From: Bacteroidales bacterium
GTDB taxonomy: Bacteria > Bacteroidota > Bacteroidia > Bacteroidales > JAOZQN01
Assembly (NCBI GenBank): GCA_029938985.1
Contig: JAOZTW010000021.1
Coordinates: 1 to 20,461, forward strand
Direction: 5' to 3'
DNA: 20,461 bases
In this document: piece by piece, positions 7,708 to 15,219 of the stretch
How positions within the stretch are numbered: the first letter of the stretch is position 1
Layout of the letters: every line of letters starts with the position of its first letter
The notes under the pieces: generated by a model
Seen by the model: only the letters and a program-made list of their open reading frames with translations
Databases searched by the model: none
Told to the model about the DNA's origin: nothing
Translations under genes and position numbers: made by a program

Positions 7708-8901
7708 ATGAGTTTAAGAAAATTTGTTGATAAAATAAAGCCGAATTTTGAAAAAGGAGGGAAAGTACATTTTTTATACTCCACCTTTGAAGCATTTGAA
7801 ACGTTTCTTTTTGTACCAAATCATGTTACAAAAAAAGGTTCGCATATTCGCGATAGTTTCGATATGAAAAGAAACATGGTTATTGTAGTGATGGCATTAA
7901 TACCCACTATTCTATTTGGAATGTGGAATATAGGTTACCAACACGGTCTTTCTATTGGGGAAGATGCTGGTTTAATTCAAAATTTCATTTACGGAATGTT
8001 GCGGTTACTACCTATAATTGCAGTTTCCTACATTGTAGGACTTGGTATTGAGTTTGCTGTGGCACAAATACGAGGGCATGAAGTAAACGAGGGATTTCTT
8101 GTTTCAGGAATGTTAATTCCACTTATTGTACCAATTGATACTCCACTGTGGATGATTGCAATAGCTACTGCTTTTGCGGTAATAATTGGAAAAGAAGTAT
8201 TTGGAGGAACAGGAATGAACATTGTTAACCCAGCCTTACTTACAAGAGCTTTTTTATTTTTTGCATATCCTAAAAAGATGTCAGGTGATTTTGTTTGGAT
8301 AGATGGATTATCAAAAGTAGAAGGGATTGTAGATGGTTTTTCGGGAGCAACACCACTTGCTCAAGTTGCATCTGCCTCAACACCAGAGCATTTAGATGCT
8401 TTTCATCAACAAACCTCAGTTTTTGATATGATTATAGGAATTACGCCAGGCTCTATTGGAGAAACTTCATTTATTGCTATTATGCTTGGTGCTATATTAC
8501 TTATTTACACAGGAATAGGAAGTTGGAAAATAATGTTTTCAGCATTTGTAGGTGGAGCATTAATGGGATTGTTATTAAATGTTTTTGCACCTTATGCAGA
8601 CAATGTTTATATGCAACTACCATTCTACGAACACTTACTACTTGGCGGTTTTGCCTTTGGTATGATTTTTATGTTAACAGACCCAGTAACAGCATCTCAA
8701 ACAAATGCGGGAAAATGGATTTATGGTTTCCTTGCAGGATTTATTGCAATACTTGTACGAGTATTAAATCCAGCTTATCCAGAGGGAGTTATGCTTGCAA
8801 TTTTACTTCTAAATGTATTTGCTCCTTTGATTGATTATTATGTTATTCAAGGAAATGTAAAAAGACGTTTGAAAAGATCCAAAGTTGCAAAGGCTAAATA
8901 A
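7708..8901 (+). CDS. nqrB: Na+-translocating NADH:quinone reductase subunit B
   Basis: A 397-residue polytopic membrane subunit (Vibrio NqrB is about 415). A soluble N-terminal stretch (about 1-50, FEKGGKVHFLYSTFEAFETF) is followed by many hydrophobic segments, including LLPIIAVSYIVGLGIEFAV, GFLVSGMLIPLIVP and FGMIFMLTDPVTAS. SGATPLAQ carries Thr215, which corresponds to the threonine that holds covalent FMN (phosphoester, attached by ApbE) in characterised NqrB. NqrB also binds riboflavin and contributes to quinone reduction and Na+ transfer. GTGMNIVNPALLTRAF is another conserved segment. No apbE is in the window, so the flavin transferase must be encoded elsewhere. Confidence 0.96.
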   Translation: MSLRKFVDKIKPNFEKGGKVHFLYSTFEAFETFLFVPNHVTKKGSHIRDSFDMKRNMVIVVMALIPTILFGMWNIGYQHGLSIGEDAGLIQNFIYGMLRLLPIIAVSYIVGLGIEFAVAQIRGHEVNEGFLVSGMLIPLIVPIDTPLWMIAIATAFAVIIGKEVFGGTGMNIVNPALLTRAFLFFAYPKKMSGDFVWIDGLSKVEGIVDGFSGATPLAQVASASTPEHLDAFHQQTSVFDMIIGITPGSIGETSFIAIMLGAILLIYTGIGSWKIMFSAFVGGALMGLLLNVFAPYADNVYMQLPFYEHLLLGGFAFGMIFMLTDPVTASQTNAGKWIYGFLAGFIAILVRVLNPAYPEGVMLAILLLNVFAPLIDYYVIQGNVKRRLKRSKVAKAK

Positions 8902-8938
8902 TAACTAACAATAAAACTAACAATAAAAAAATAAAAAA

Positions 8939-9637
8939 ATGAACGTTCAAAGTAATTCATACACATTCATTTATGCCTCAGTAATGGTGCTTATAGTTGC
9001 AGCAACTCTTGCTTTTACAGCTACTCAATTGCAACCAATACAACAAGCAAATATAGAAAAAGAAAAGAAACAAAATATTCTTACATCTGTTGGAATTGAA
9101 TGTTCAAGAGACGAGGCAGTTGATAAATATAAGGAATATATAACTTCTACTTATGTTATAAATTCAAAAGGTGAAGCAATTGATGGTGAAGCATTTAATA
9201 TAAAACTTGCTGAAGAAAATAGAAAAGAAATAGAGGAAAGACAACTTCCTATTTATAAATGTAATAAAGATGGAAAAAATTTTTATATAATTCCTGTGAG
9301 AGGAAAAGGATTATGGGGACCAATATGGGGATACATTGCATTAGAAGGAGACTATAGTACAATATTTGGAATAGTATTTGACCATAAAGCAGAAACTCCT
9401 GGATTGGGTGCAGAAATAGCAACAGGTTGGTTTCAAGCTCCTTTTAAAGGTAAAAAAATATTTGACGAAGCAGGAAAATTAGTATCCATAGTTATAGCAA
9501 AAGGTGGTGCCGATCCAAACAGTTTGCACGAAGTAGATGCAATTTCAGGTGGTACTATAACTTGTAAAAAATTGGAAAAAACATTATTTGAGAGTTTAAT
9601 TCCTTATGAATCTTACTTCAAAAAAAACAATAAATAA
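8939..9637 (+). CDS. nqrC: Na+-translocating NADH:quinone reductase subunit C
   Basis: A 232-residue subunit with one N-terminal membrane helix (about residues 9-28) and a periplasmic FMN-binding domain. Conserved pieces are GKGLWGPIWGYIAL, HKAETPGLGAEI and the flavinylation site DAISGGTIT with Thr206 as the expected FMN attachment residue. The consensus at this site is usually SGAT; here the Ala is Gly, a mild change that keeps the acceptor Thr. The protein is somewhat shorter than Vibrio NqrC (about 257). It lies 37 nt after nqrB and 60 nt before nqrD. Family identity is certain from motif and position. Confidence 0.95.
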   Translation: MNVQSNSYTFIYASVMVLIVAATLAFTATQLQPIQQANIEKEKKQNILTSVGIECSRDEAVDKYKEYITSTYVINSKGEAIDGEAFNIKLAEENRKEIEERQLPIYKCNKDGKNFYIIPVRGKGLWGPIWGYIALEGDYSTIFGIVFDHKAETPGLGAEIATGWFQAPFKGKKIFDEAGKLVSIVIAKGGADPNSLHEVDAISGGTITCKKLEKTLFESLIPYESYFKKNNK

Positions 9638-9697
9638 ACTATTTAAGACGAAAGTCAATTTCTTATTAACATAAATTATTATCTTAATTATACCAAA

Positions 9698-10315
9698 ATG
9701 GCAAAATTAAAAAATTTATTAACCGATCCGATGAACCTAAACAATCCAATTACGATTCAAGTATTGGGTATCTGTTCGGCACTCGCAATTACAGTAAAAT
9801 TAGAGCCCGCAGTTGTAATGTCAATTTCTGTGTTGTTTGTTATGGCTATGGCAAATGTTATTATTTCGTTGCTAAGAAACACAATACCAACACGAATACG
9901 AATAATTGTTCAACTTGTGGTAATAGCTTTTTTGGTTATTATTGTGGACCAAGTACTTAAAGCATTTTTATACGATGTGAGCAAACAGCTATCTGTATTT
10001 GTAGGTTTGATAATTACAAACTGTATTATCATGGGACGACTTGAAGCATTTGCACTTGGTAACAAACCATTTCCTGCTTTTTTAGATGGACTTGGAAATT
10101 CTGCAGGATATGGAGTGATACTAATAGCGGTAGCTTTTATTAGAGAATTATTGGGTTTTGGAACAATTTGGGGATTCAAAGTAATTCCACAACCTGTTTA
10201 CGATTTTGGATATTCAGACAACGGATTAATGATTTTACCTCCAATGGCACTTATAGTTGTAGGAGTAATTATTTGGATTCAAAGAAGTAAAACCAAAGAA
10301 CTTATTGAAAACTAA
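9698..10315 (+). CDS. nqrD: Na+-translocating NADH:quinone reductase subunit D
   Basis: A 205-residue membrane subunit of about six helices (family length about 210), homologous to NqrE and RnfA/E. LGICSALAIT with Cys26 and IITNCIIMGRLEAFA with Cys109 are the half-helix segments whose cysteines, with the matching pair in NqrE, hold an intramembrane 2Fe-2S cluster in structurally studied Nqr complexes. The invariant GRLEAFA segment and DGLGNSAGYG follow. Electrons pass from the NqrF cluster to NqrC through this centre. It is the fourth gene of the operon, 39 nt before nqrE. Confidence 0.95.
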   Translation: MAKLKNLLTDPMNLNNPITIQVLGICSALAITVKLEPAVVMSISVLFVMAMANVIISLLRNTIPTRIRIIVQLVVIAFLVIIVDQVLKAFLYDVSKQLSVFVGLIITNCIIMGRLEAFALGNKPFPAFLDGLGNSAGYGVILIAVAFIRELLGFGTIWGFKVIPQPVYDFGYSDNGLMILPPMALIVVGVIIWIQRSKTKELIEN

Positions 10316-10354
10316 AAAAATACAATAATTTTAACAACATAAAACCTTTTCAAA

Positions 10355-10969
10355 ATGGAAATGATAAATATATTTGTAAAATCAATTTTTATAGACAACA
10401 TGGTGTTCGCATACTTTCTTGGTATGTGTTCATATCTTGCTGTTTCAAAAACAGTAAAAACTTCAGCAGGTCTTGGACTTGCCGTAATATTTGTTATGGT
10501 AATAACAGTTCCAGTAAACTACTTTTTAGAAAATTTTGTTTTAAAAAAAGGTGCTTTGGAATGGCTTGGACCACAATATATGGAAGTGGATTTAAGCTTC
10601 CTTAGTTTTATATTGTTTATTGCTATTATTGCAGCAATGGTACAACTTGTAGAAATGATTGTAGAAAAATTTGCACCCGCTTTATATTCACAACTTGGAA
10701 TTTTTCTTCCATTGATTGCAGTAAACTGTGCAATTTTAGGAGCTTCGCTTTTTATGCAAGAAAGAGAATATGCCAATATTGGTGAAGCAACTTCTTTTGC
10801 AGTTGGGTCTGGAATAGGTTGGTTCCTTGCAATTGTTGGACTTGCAGCAATTAGAGAAAAAATTAAATATTCACAAGTACCAGGACCACTTAGAGGACTT
10901 GGTATAACATTTATAGTAACAGGACTTATGGGAATTGCTTTTATGACTTTTATGGGAATAGAATTATAA
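10355..10969 (+). CDS. nqrE: Na+-translocating NADH:quinone reductase subunit E
   Basis: A 204-residue membrane subunit (family length about 198) and inverted-topology partner of NqrD. FLGMCSYLAVS with Cys25 and LIAVNCAILGASLF with Cys125 supply the other two ligands of the NqrD/NqrE 2Fe-2S cluster. DNMVFAYFLGMC near the N-terminus and SGIGWFLAIVGLAAIREK near the C-terminus are typical of NqrE. It lies 39 nt after nqrD and 68 nt before nqrF. The first codons MEM offer two possible ATG starts (10355 or 10361); I kept the first. Confidence 0.95.
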   Translation: MEMINIFVKSIFIDNMVFAYFLGMCSYLAVSKTVKTSAGLGLAVIFVMVITVPVNYFLENFVLKKGALEWLGPQYMEVDLSFLSFILFIAIIAAMVQLVEMIVEKFAPALYSQLGIFLPLIAVNCAILGASLFMQEREYANIGEATSFAVGSGIGWFLAIVGLAAIREKIKYSQVPGPLRGLGITFIVTGLMGIAFMTFMGIEL

Positions 10970-11037
10970 AATAAAATTTATTTTACCCAAAATCTTAAAA
11001 CTTTCAAAACTCAAATATTCTAAAACCTTATAATAAT

Positions 11038-12291
11038 ATGATTTTATTAAGCGTATCAACAACAACAATTCTAATGGCCATGTTAGTTTTTTGGCTAATG
11101 ATACTACTTCTCGTACTTATGCTTTTGATAGCAAAATCAAAACTTTTACCATCTGGTGATGTAACAATAAATATCAACAAAGAAAAAGATATTACAGTTG
11201 GTGCAGGAGCAACTTTATTGAACACAATGACCGAACAAAAAATATACCTGCCCTCTGCTTGTGGTGGTGGTGGTACTTGTGGAATGTGTAAATGTAAAGT
11301 TGAAGAAGGTGGCGGTGAAATACTACCAACAGAAGTTGGCTTTTTTACAAGAAAAGAACAACAGGCAAAATGGAGACTTGCTTGTCAAGTAAAAGTGAAA
11401 GAAGATATGGTAATTGGTGTTCCTGAAGAAGTTATGGGAGTTAAAAAATGGGAGTGTGAAGTTGTATCCAATCACAACGTAGCTACATTTATTAAAGAAT
11501 TTGTGGTAAAACTACCAGAAGGAGAATCTCTTGATTTCCGTTCAGGTGGATATATTCAAATTGATGTACCAAAACTTAATATCAATTTTAAAGATTTTAT
11601 TATTGAAAAAGAATATCACGAAGATTGGGACAAATTTAATATGTGGGATTTGGTTATGAAAAATCCAGAACCAACATATAGAGCATATTCTATGGCGAAT
11701 CATCCTGCGGAGGGAAATATTGTAATGCTAAATATACGTATTGCTACTCCACCTTGGGATAGAGCTAAAAATGGTTTTATGAGTGTTAATCCAGGTATTT
11801 GCTCTTCTTATATTTTCGACTTGAAACCAGGTGATAAAGTAACGGTTTCAGGACCATTTGGAGAGTTCTTTATTAAAGATACCCAAAACGAAATGATGTT
11901 TATTGGTGGTGGTGCAGGAATGGCTCCAATGCGTTCTCATATCTTTGATCAATTTATGACACAAAAAACAAAAAGAAAAGCTACTTTTTGGTATGGTGCT
12001 CGTTCTTTGCGTGAGGTATTTTATCAAGATCATTTTGATAAAATTGCAAATGAAAACGAAAATTTTAGCTGGCAAGTTGCACTTTCAGAACCAATGGAAT
12101 TGGATAACTGGACTGGACCAACTGGATTTATACATCAAGTAATATTTGACACTTACCTAAAAGACCATGAAGATCCAGAAGATATTGAATATTACCTTTG
12201 TGGACCTCCTATGATGAATTCAGCTGTGGAAACTATGTTGATCGATCTTGGAGTACCTATTGAAAATATAATGTTCGATGATTTTGGATAA
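11038..12291 (+). CDS. nqrF: Na+-translocating NADH:quinone reductase subunit F (NADH dehydrogenase subunit)
   Basis: A 417-residue subunit (Vibrio about 408) where NADH is oxidised. One N-terminal membrane helix (about 11-31) is followed by a ferredoxin-type 2Fe-2S domain with Cys75, Cys81, Cys84 (SACGGGGTCGMC) and Cys116 (LACQVKV). A ferredoxin-NADP+-reductase-like module completes it: the FAD site RAYSMANHP, the loop GPFGEFF, the nucleotide loop GGGAGMAPMRSH, YYLCGPPMM, and the conserved C-terminal DDFG. Electrons flow from NADH to FAD to 2Fe-2S and on to the NqrD/E cluster. It is the last gene of the operon and is followed by a strong terminator. All cofactor residues are present, so the complex should be functional. 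Confidence 0.96.
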   Translation: MILLSVSTTTILMAMLVFWLMILLLVLMLLIAKSKLLPSGDVTININKEKDITVGAGATLLNTMTEQKIYLPSACGGGGTCGMCKCKVEEGGGEILPTEVGFFTRKEQQAKWRLACQVKVKEDMVIGVPEEVMGVKKWECEVVSNHNVATFIKEFVVKLPEGESLDFRSGGYIQIDVPKLNINFKDFIIEKEYHEDWDKFNMWDLVMKNPEPTYRAYSMANHPAEGNIVMLNIRIATPPWDRAKNGFMSVNPGICSSYIFDLKPGDKVTVSGPFGEFFIKDTQNEMMFIGGGAGMAPMRSHIFDQFMTQKTKRKATFWYGARSLREVFYQDHFDKIANENENFSWQVALSEPMELDNWTGPTGFIHQVIFDTYLKDHEDPEDIEYYLCGPPMMNSAVETMLIDLGVPIENIMFDDFG

Positions 12292-12321
12292 AATATTAAT
12301 TATTATATTTATATAAAAAGT

Positions 12322-12368
12322 AAACACGTTTTTGTTGTTCTTCTGGAGCAAAAGAACGTGTTTTTTTC
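12322..12368 (+). terminator. intrinsic terminator of the nqr operon
   Basis: AAACACGTT (12322-12330) pairs with AACGTGTTT (12355-12363); one G-U and two A-U pairs extend the stem to 12 bp. A run of T (12361-12367) overlaps and follows the right arm. It lies about 30 nt after the nqrF stop, as expected for Rho-independent termination of the operon. Confidence 0.8.
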
Positions 12369-12570
12369 TTTAATAAAAATAAAATTCACCTAAAGGAATT
12401 AATAAAATTGGACAACAAAATTGGTGTAAAGTGTGGACAATAATATATGGCTTTAGATTCTATGTTTAACCAAAAAAATCGTTGAAAATCAGTCATGTTT
12501 TGCTTTATGTAGGTCGTCAAAAGTTACAACTAAAGAAGACCTAAAATAGGAAACATAACAATAATTTCTA

Positions 12571-13329
12571 TTAGTGAAAATGAAATAATAAGTAATTCCA
12601 GAATACGCTTTTTTTTTTGGTAAACAATTCTATTGGGGTTTTTCCTTTTCGTTCTCCTGCTTTAAAACGTCGGCTACCCACGTAAGGTTGGACAAAGATG
12701 ATTATCAACGACTTTTCGTGGCAAGTGTGGACGCTTGCCACATAGTCATTTATGCGTAAAGCGTCCACGCTTTACACAAATTTTTTTGTTCAACTTTATG
12801 TGGGTAGCCAAAACGTCTGTGGTTATGATAAAACATAAATATATTATTAAGTTCCTTTATCGTTTTTTTAAATATATTATCATATTTTTCACCTGTAACT
12901 TCTTTTATATCTGCGAGTATATTATCTTGATAACGTTTTATTTTTTGTTTTTAATATCTTTTGTGAATTTGCCAATATAAACTAATTAATTCCAAAACAA
13001 AACTATCTGGTTAACTGATGCTTGTTTTTTTAAAATATTTTTTGTATTGCTTTTAAACGTTTTACAATTTTCTTGTTATTAAGGCATTCAATACCAAGTT
13101 CTAATGTTGCTTCAAATTCTTCTATTACTTTTTTGTTTCTTTTATTAACGCCATTTTTTTTAATTATTATACTACCTATTGATTATAAGATATATGGTTT
13201 TTCCCTCTTTCTTTTATGTTTTTTATATATACTGACCTCTAAATTAAAATTGGAAAAATCATGTAAATAATTCATTATACGACTATTAACACCTCTAATA
13301 AATAACTGGACATTTATTTTAAACAACAT
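12571..13329 (-). pseudogene. decayed gene with transposase-like C-terminus, split by a MITE-like element
   Basis: On the minus strand a coding-like path runs from an ATG at 13329 to a TAA at 12571-12573. It needs two frameshifts (near 13033 and 12950), crosses two in-frame stops and is split by an insertion at 12672-12809. Readable pieces are FIRGVNSRIMNYLHDFSNF, then KVIEEFEATLELGIECLN, then KRYQDNILADIKEVTG, then FYHNHRRF joined to KAGERKGKTPIELFTKKK. Removing the insertion and one 8-bp duplication restores the last join in frame. The RKGKTPIEL tail resembles C-termini of several DDE transposases; this family placement is from memory. The N-terminal part and catalytic residues are not recognisable. 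Decay is directly seen; the transposase identity is inference. Confidence 0.5.
12672..12809. mobile_element. 138-bp MITE-like element C with 8-bp target duplication
   Basis: Terminal inverted repeats of 25 nt, GGCTACCCACGTAAGGTTGG... at 12672-12696 and its partner at 12785-12809, have three mismatches. The element is flanked by a perfect 8-bp direct repeat AAAACGTC (12664-12671 and 12810-12817). Inside are two perfect 8-bp hairpins: GTGGCAAG (12718-12725) with 12734-12741, and GTAAAGCG (12756-12763) with 12768-12775. It has no coding capacity, so it must have been mobilised in trans. 8-bp duplications are known for the IS1595 family among others; which transposase moved it cannot be told from this window. 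Confidence 0.75.
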
Positions 13330-13721
13330 TAGAATCAATTATTTGCATATTTTTTTAAAAATATTAAAATACAACAAACATAAAAAACTAATATTTAATT
13401 TTTCAAAAAAAATAATTACTATTCTGTAATTAAAATTAGAAAATCTAAAATAAACAAAAAATATGAACACAACAGTATAAATATCAACACATTGTAGTCT
13501 CGTCCAGTTTTTTACCCATTATTTTGAAGTCAGTATATAACATTAAAAACTAATTAATTTAACTGACAAGTAGAGAAACCACTTCTTGGTATCTATTAAT
13601 CAGTATTTTAGTATTACGACAAAAAAATCTAACTCTTCTGTAAGGCATATTAAAATAAATAATTGATAAATTTAAATGAACTTATTTTTGTTTTTAACAA
13701 TTCAATAAATATAATAATATC

Positions 13722-13801
13722 AGGATATTTGCATATTTTTTGAAGAAGTAAAAATAACAAGTTTAAATCGTCAATAAGTATTATTTGTTTTAATATGCCT
13801 A
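13722..13801 (+). repeat. dispersed repeat R2, copy 1
   Basis: About 80 nt beginning with GGATATTTGC, then TGAAGAAG, AACAAGTTTAAATCGTCAAT and TTTGTTTTAATATGCCTAA. The same blocks in the same order recur at 19268-19348, with small insertions and deletions between them. The terminal TTTTAATATGCCT also stands alone at 18602-18614 (+) and 13643-13655 (-). Function unknown. Confidence 0.6.
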
Positions 13802-13859
13802 ATATAATCAATACAAATATCTTGATTTTTTTATGTCAATTTTATTTGCAAAATATGTT

Positions 13860-13887
13860 GTAGCGACAAGACATGCCTTGTCGCTAC
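13860..13887. repeat. short GC-richer palindrome (REP-like hairpin)
   Basis: GTAGCGACAAG (13860-13870) and its exact complement CTTGTCGCTAC (13877-13887) enclose the 6-nt loop ACATGC. It stands out in base composition from the AT-rich surroundings. Palindromes of this GCGACAAGGCATGCCTTGTCGC kind are, to my recollection, dispersed in many Bacteroidota genomes. There is no T-run after it, so it is unlikely to be a standard terminator. Confidence 0.6.
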
Positions 13888-14046
13888 GGCAAAAATATTA
13901 AATAAAAAAAGTTTAATAAAAAAAATATGCGAGTAAATATATATCAGTTTCTGAAAAAGTTGGTATTTATTTTGCAACAACAAATAATTGTTACTATAAT
14001 TGCAGATTATTTTGCAATCTTTATAATAATAATTTTTTGTATTCGT

Positions 14047-14054
14047 TATATTTG
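14047..14054 (+). promoter_or_regulatory. possible -7 box for the PorP/SprF gene
   Basis: TATATTTG matches TAnnTTTG, 27 nt before the TTG start at 14081. The -33 region at the usual spacing has no clear TTTG. Its position just upstream of the reading frame supports 14081 as the natural 5' end of the gene. Confidence 0.35.
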
Positions 14055-14080
14055 AAACTACATATTAAAACTAAAACAAG

Positions 14081-15103
14081 TTGAAAACAAAAATAACATT
14101 CCTAACCCTTCTATGCTTACTAATTTTTTCAGATGGATTTTCTCAGTATTTCCATTTTTCTCAATTTTATGCATCTCCCACAATTTTAGCACCTTCGTTT
14201 GCTGGAAATGTGCAGAATAGTAGATTCGTAGCAAATTATAGAGACCAATGGCCATCTATTCCTGGTTCATTTGTAACTTTTGCTGCATCTTATGACCTTC
14301 ATTTTCCTAAAGTAAACAGTGGATTTGGTGCTCTTGTAATAAGAGATCAAGCTGGTAGTGGTAATCTTGGTAGAACTGATGTTGGTATTCTTTACTCATG
14401 GTACACACCAATAGCAAGACGAGAAAAAATATACTTTAGACCTGGAGTTCAGTTAAAAATGTCGCAACGTAAATTAGATTTTGAAAAATTAGTATTCAAT
14501 GATATGATACAATCAGGAGCTTTAACTTCAATTGAACCACCACCTGATATTAGAGATCTATCTCTCGATGCTACTGCATCAGTACTAATTTATGCTCCAC
14601 AATTTTGGGGAGGTATATCAGTAGATCATTTATTAAGACCAAACGAATCACTTTCTGGAAGCGACACTCGTGTACCTATCTAATATTCATTTTTTGGTGG
14701 TTATAAGTTTTATGTTGGTCATGCAAACAGAAGAAGAAGCCATGACAAAGAAGCACGTGAGAGTTTAACTGCATCGTTTTATTACAGACTTCAAGGGGGT
14801 TACGACCAGTTTGACTTAGGGGGATACTGGTATCACGAACCATTCACATTAGGACTTTGGGTACGAGGAATGCCAATAATTCAAAATAAAAAACTTTATG
14901 GAGATAAAATAATGAATTTAGATGCAATTGTTGTTCTTGTGGGTTACAAAATATTTAATTTTACTGTGGGATATAGCTACGATTTAACTGTCTCCGATTT
15001 ACTTGGTACAACTGGTGGTGCCCACGAAATTTCACTAATATATTTATTTGAGACAAAATTATCTGGCAGAAGACACCATATAGTAAGTTGTCCGAATATG
15101 TAA
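14081..15103 (+). pseudogene. PorP/SprF-family T9SS outer-membrane protein, interrupted by an in-frame stop
   Basis: The frame runs 340 codons before its final stop, but a TAA at 14681-14683 (codon 201) interrupts it; both halves are in the same frame. A signal peptide (residues 1 to about 22, ending GFSQ) is followed by the family opening HFSQFYASPTILAPSFAG, then NYRDQWPSI and GFGALVIRDQAGSGNLG. After the stop come YSFFGGYKFYVGH, GLWVRGMP and SYDLTVSDLLG, which complete the beta-barrel-type family. PorP/SprF proteins are outer-membrane T9SS partners, often paired with type B CTD cargo; such a cargo is encoded at 17053. The start codon is TTG, with the signal peptide directly after it and no ATG nearby. 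Either the gene is recently inactivated, or there is a sequencing error or readthrough; a Lys AAA to TAA change would explain it. Confidence 0.8.
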
Positions 15104-15152
15104 AATTAATAAAATACAATTAAGATACTATTTTAAATACATGCAAAGTTTT

Positions 15153-15205
15153 GGCGTTTTTAACAAAAATATCCAGATTTTCAAAAATATGAAAGTCTGG
15201 ATATT
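15153..15205 (+). repeat. hairpin just upstream of rsmI, after a GGCGTTTTT motif
   Basis: AATATCCAGATTTTC (15168-15182) pairs with GAAAGTCTGGATATT (15191-15205) over 15 positions with one mismatch; the loop is 8 nt. GGCGTTTTT at 15153-15161 is the same start as element B, but the rest differs. It lies 50 nt past the PorP frame and 15 nt before the rsmI ATG. There is no T-run, so it may be a 3'-end structure of the upstream transcript or a 5'-leader hairpin of rsmI. Confidence 0.55.
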
Positions 15206-15219
15206 TCAATTTAAAATTA

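Larger units (their letters stand above)
13330..14046. other. gene-poor AT-rich tract upstream of the PorP/SprF gene
   Basis: About 700 nt with no convincing gene on either strand. It contains repeat R2 copy 1 (13722-13801), an inverted copy of its TTTTAATATGCCT motif at 13643-13655, and a compact hairpin at 13860-13887. A 29-codon minus-strand frame beginning at 13648 (MPYRR...) is too short to call. With the adjoining pseudogene and MITE, the whole stretch 12370-14046 looks like a graveyard of small mobile sequences. Confidence 0.5.

Noticed and set aside
6302..12291. An rnfABCDGE operon (ferredoxin:NAD+ oxidoreductase)
   Set aside because: Gene order A-F, the presence of NqrA, and a NqrF with a 2Fe-2S domain fused to an FAD/NADH module show this is nqr, not rnf.
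12735..13270. Two plus-strand open frames (12735-12980 and 13073-13270)
   Set aside because: They are Phe/Ile-rich translations of AT-rich DNA lying antisense to the minus-strand pseudogene, and the first begins inside the MITE. Neither resembles a protein family.
12400..13520. IS boundaries at TGGAC motifs near 12413 and 13510
   Set aside because: Only five bases match between the proposed ends and no target duplication was found, so the outer ends of the decayed element cannot be placed.
13559..13648. A 29-codon minus-strand frame starting MPYRRVRFF
   Set aside because: Too short, and its start overlaps the dispersed TTTTAATATGCCT motif. There is no supporting context.
12291..14080. CRISPR array or small-RNA cluster in the long gene-free tract
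   Set aside because: No regularly spaced direct repeats were seen; the repeats there are single palindromes or dispersed copies.
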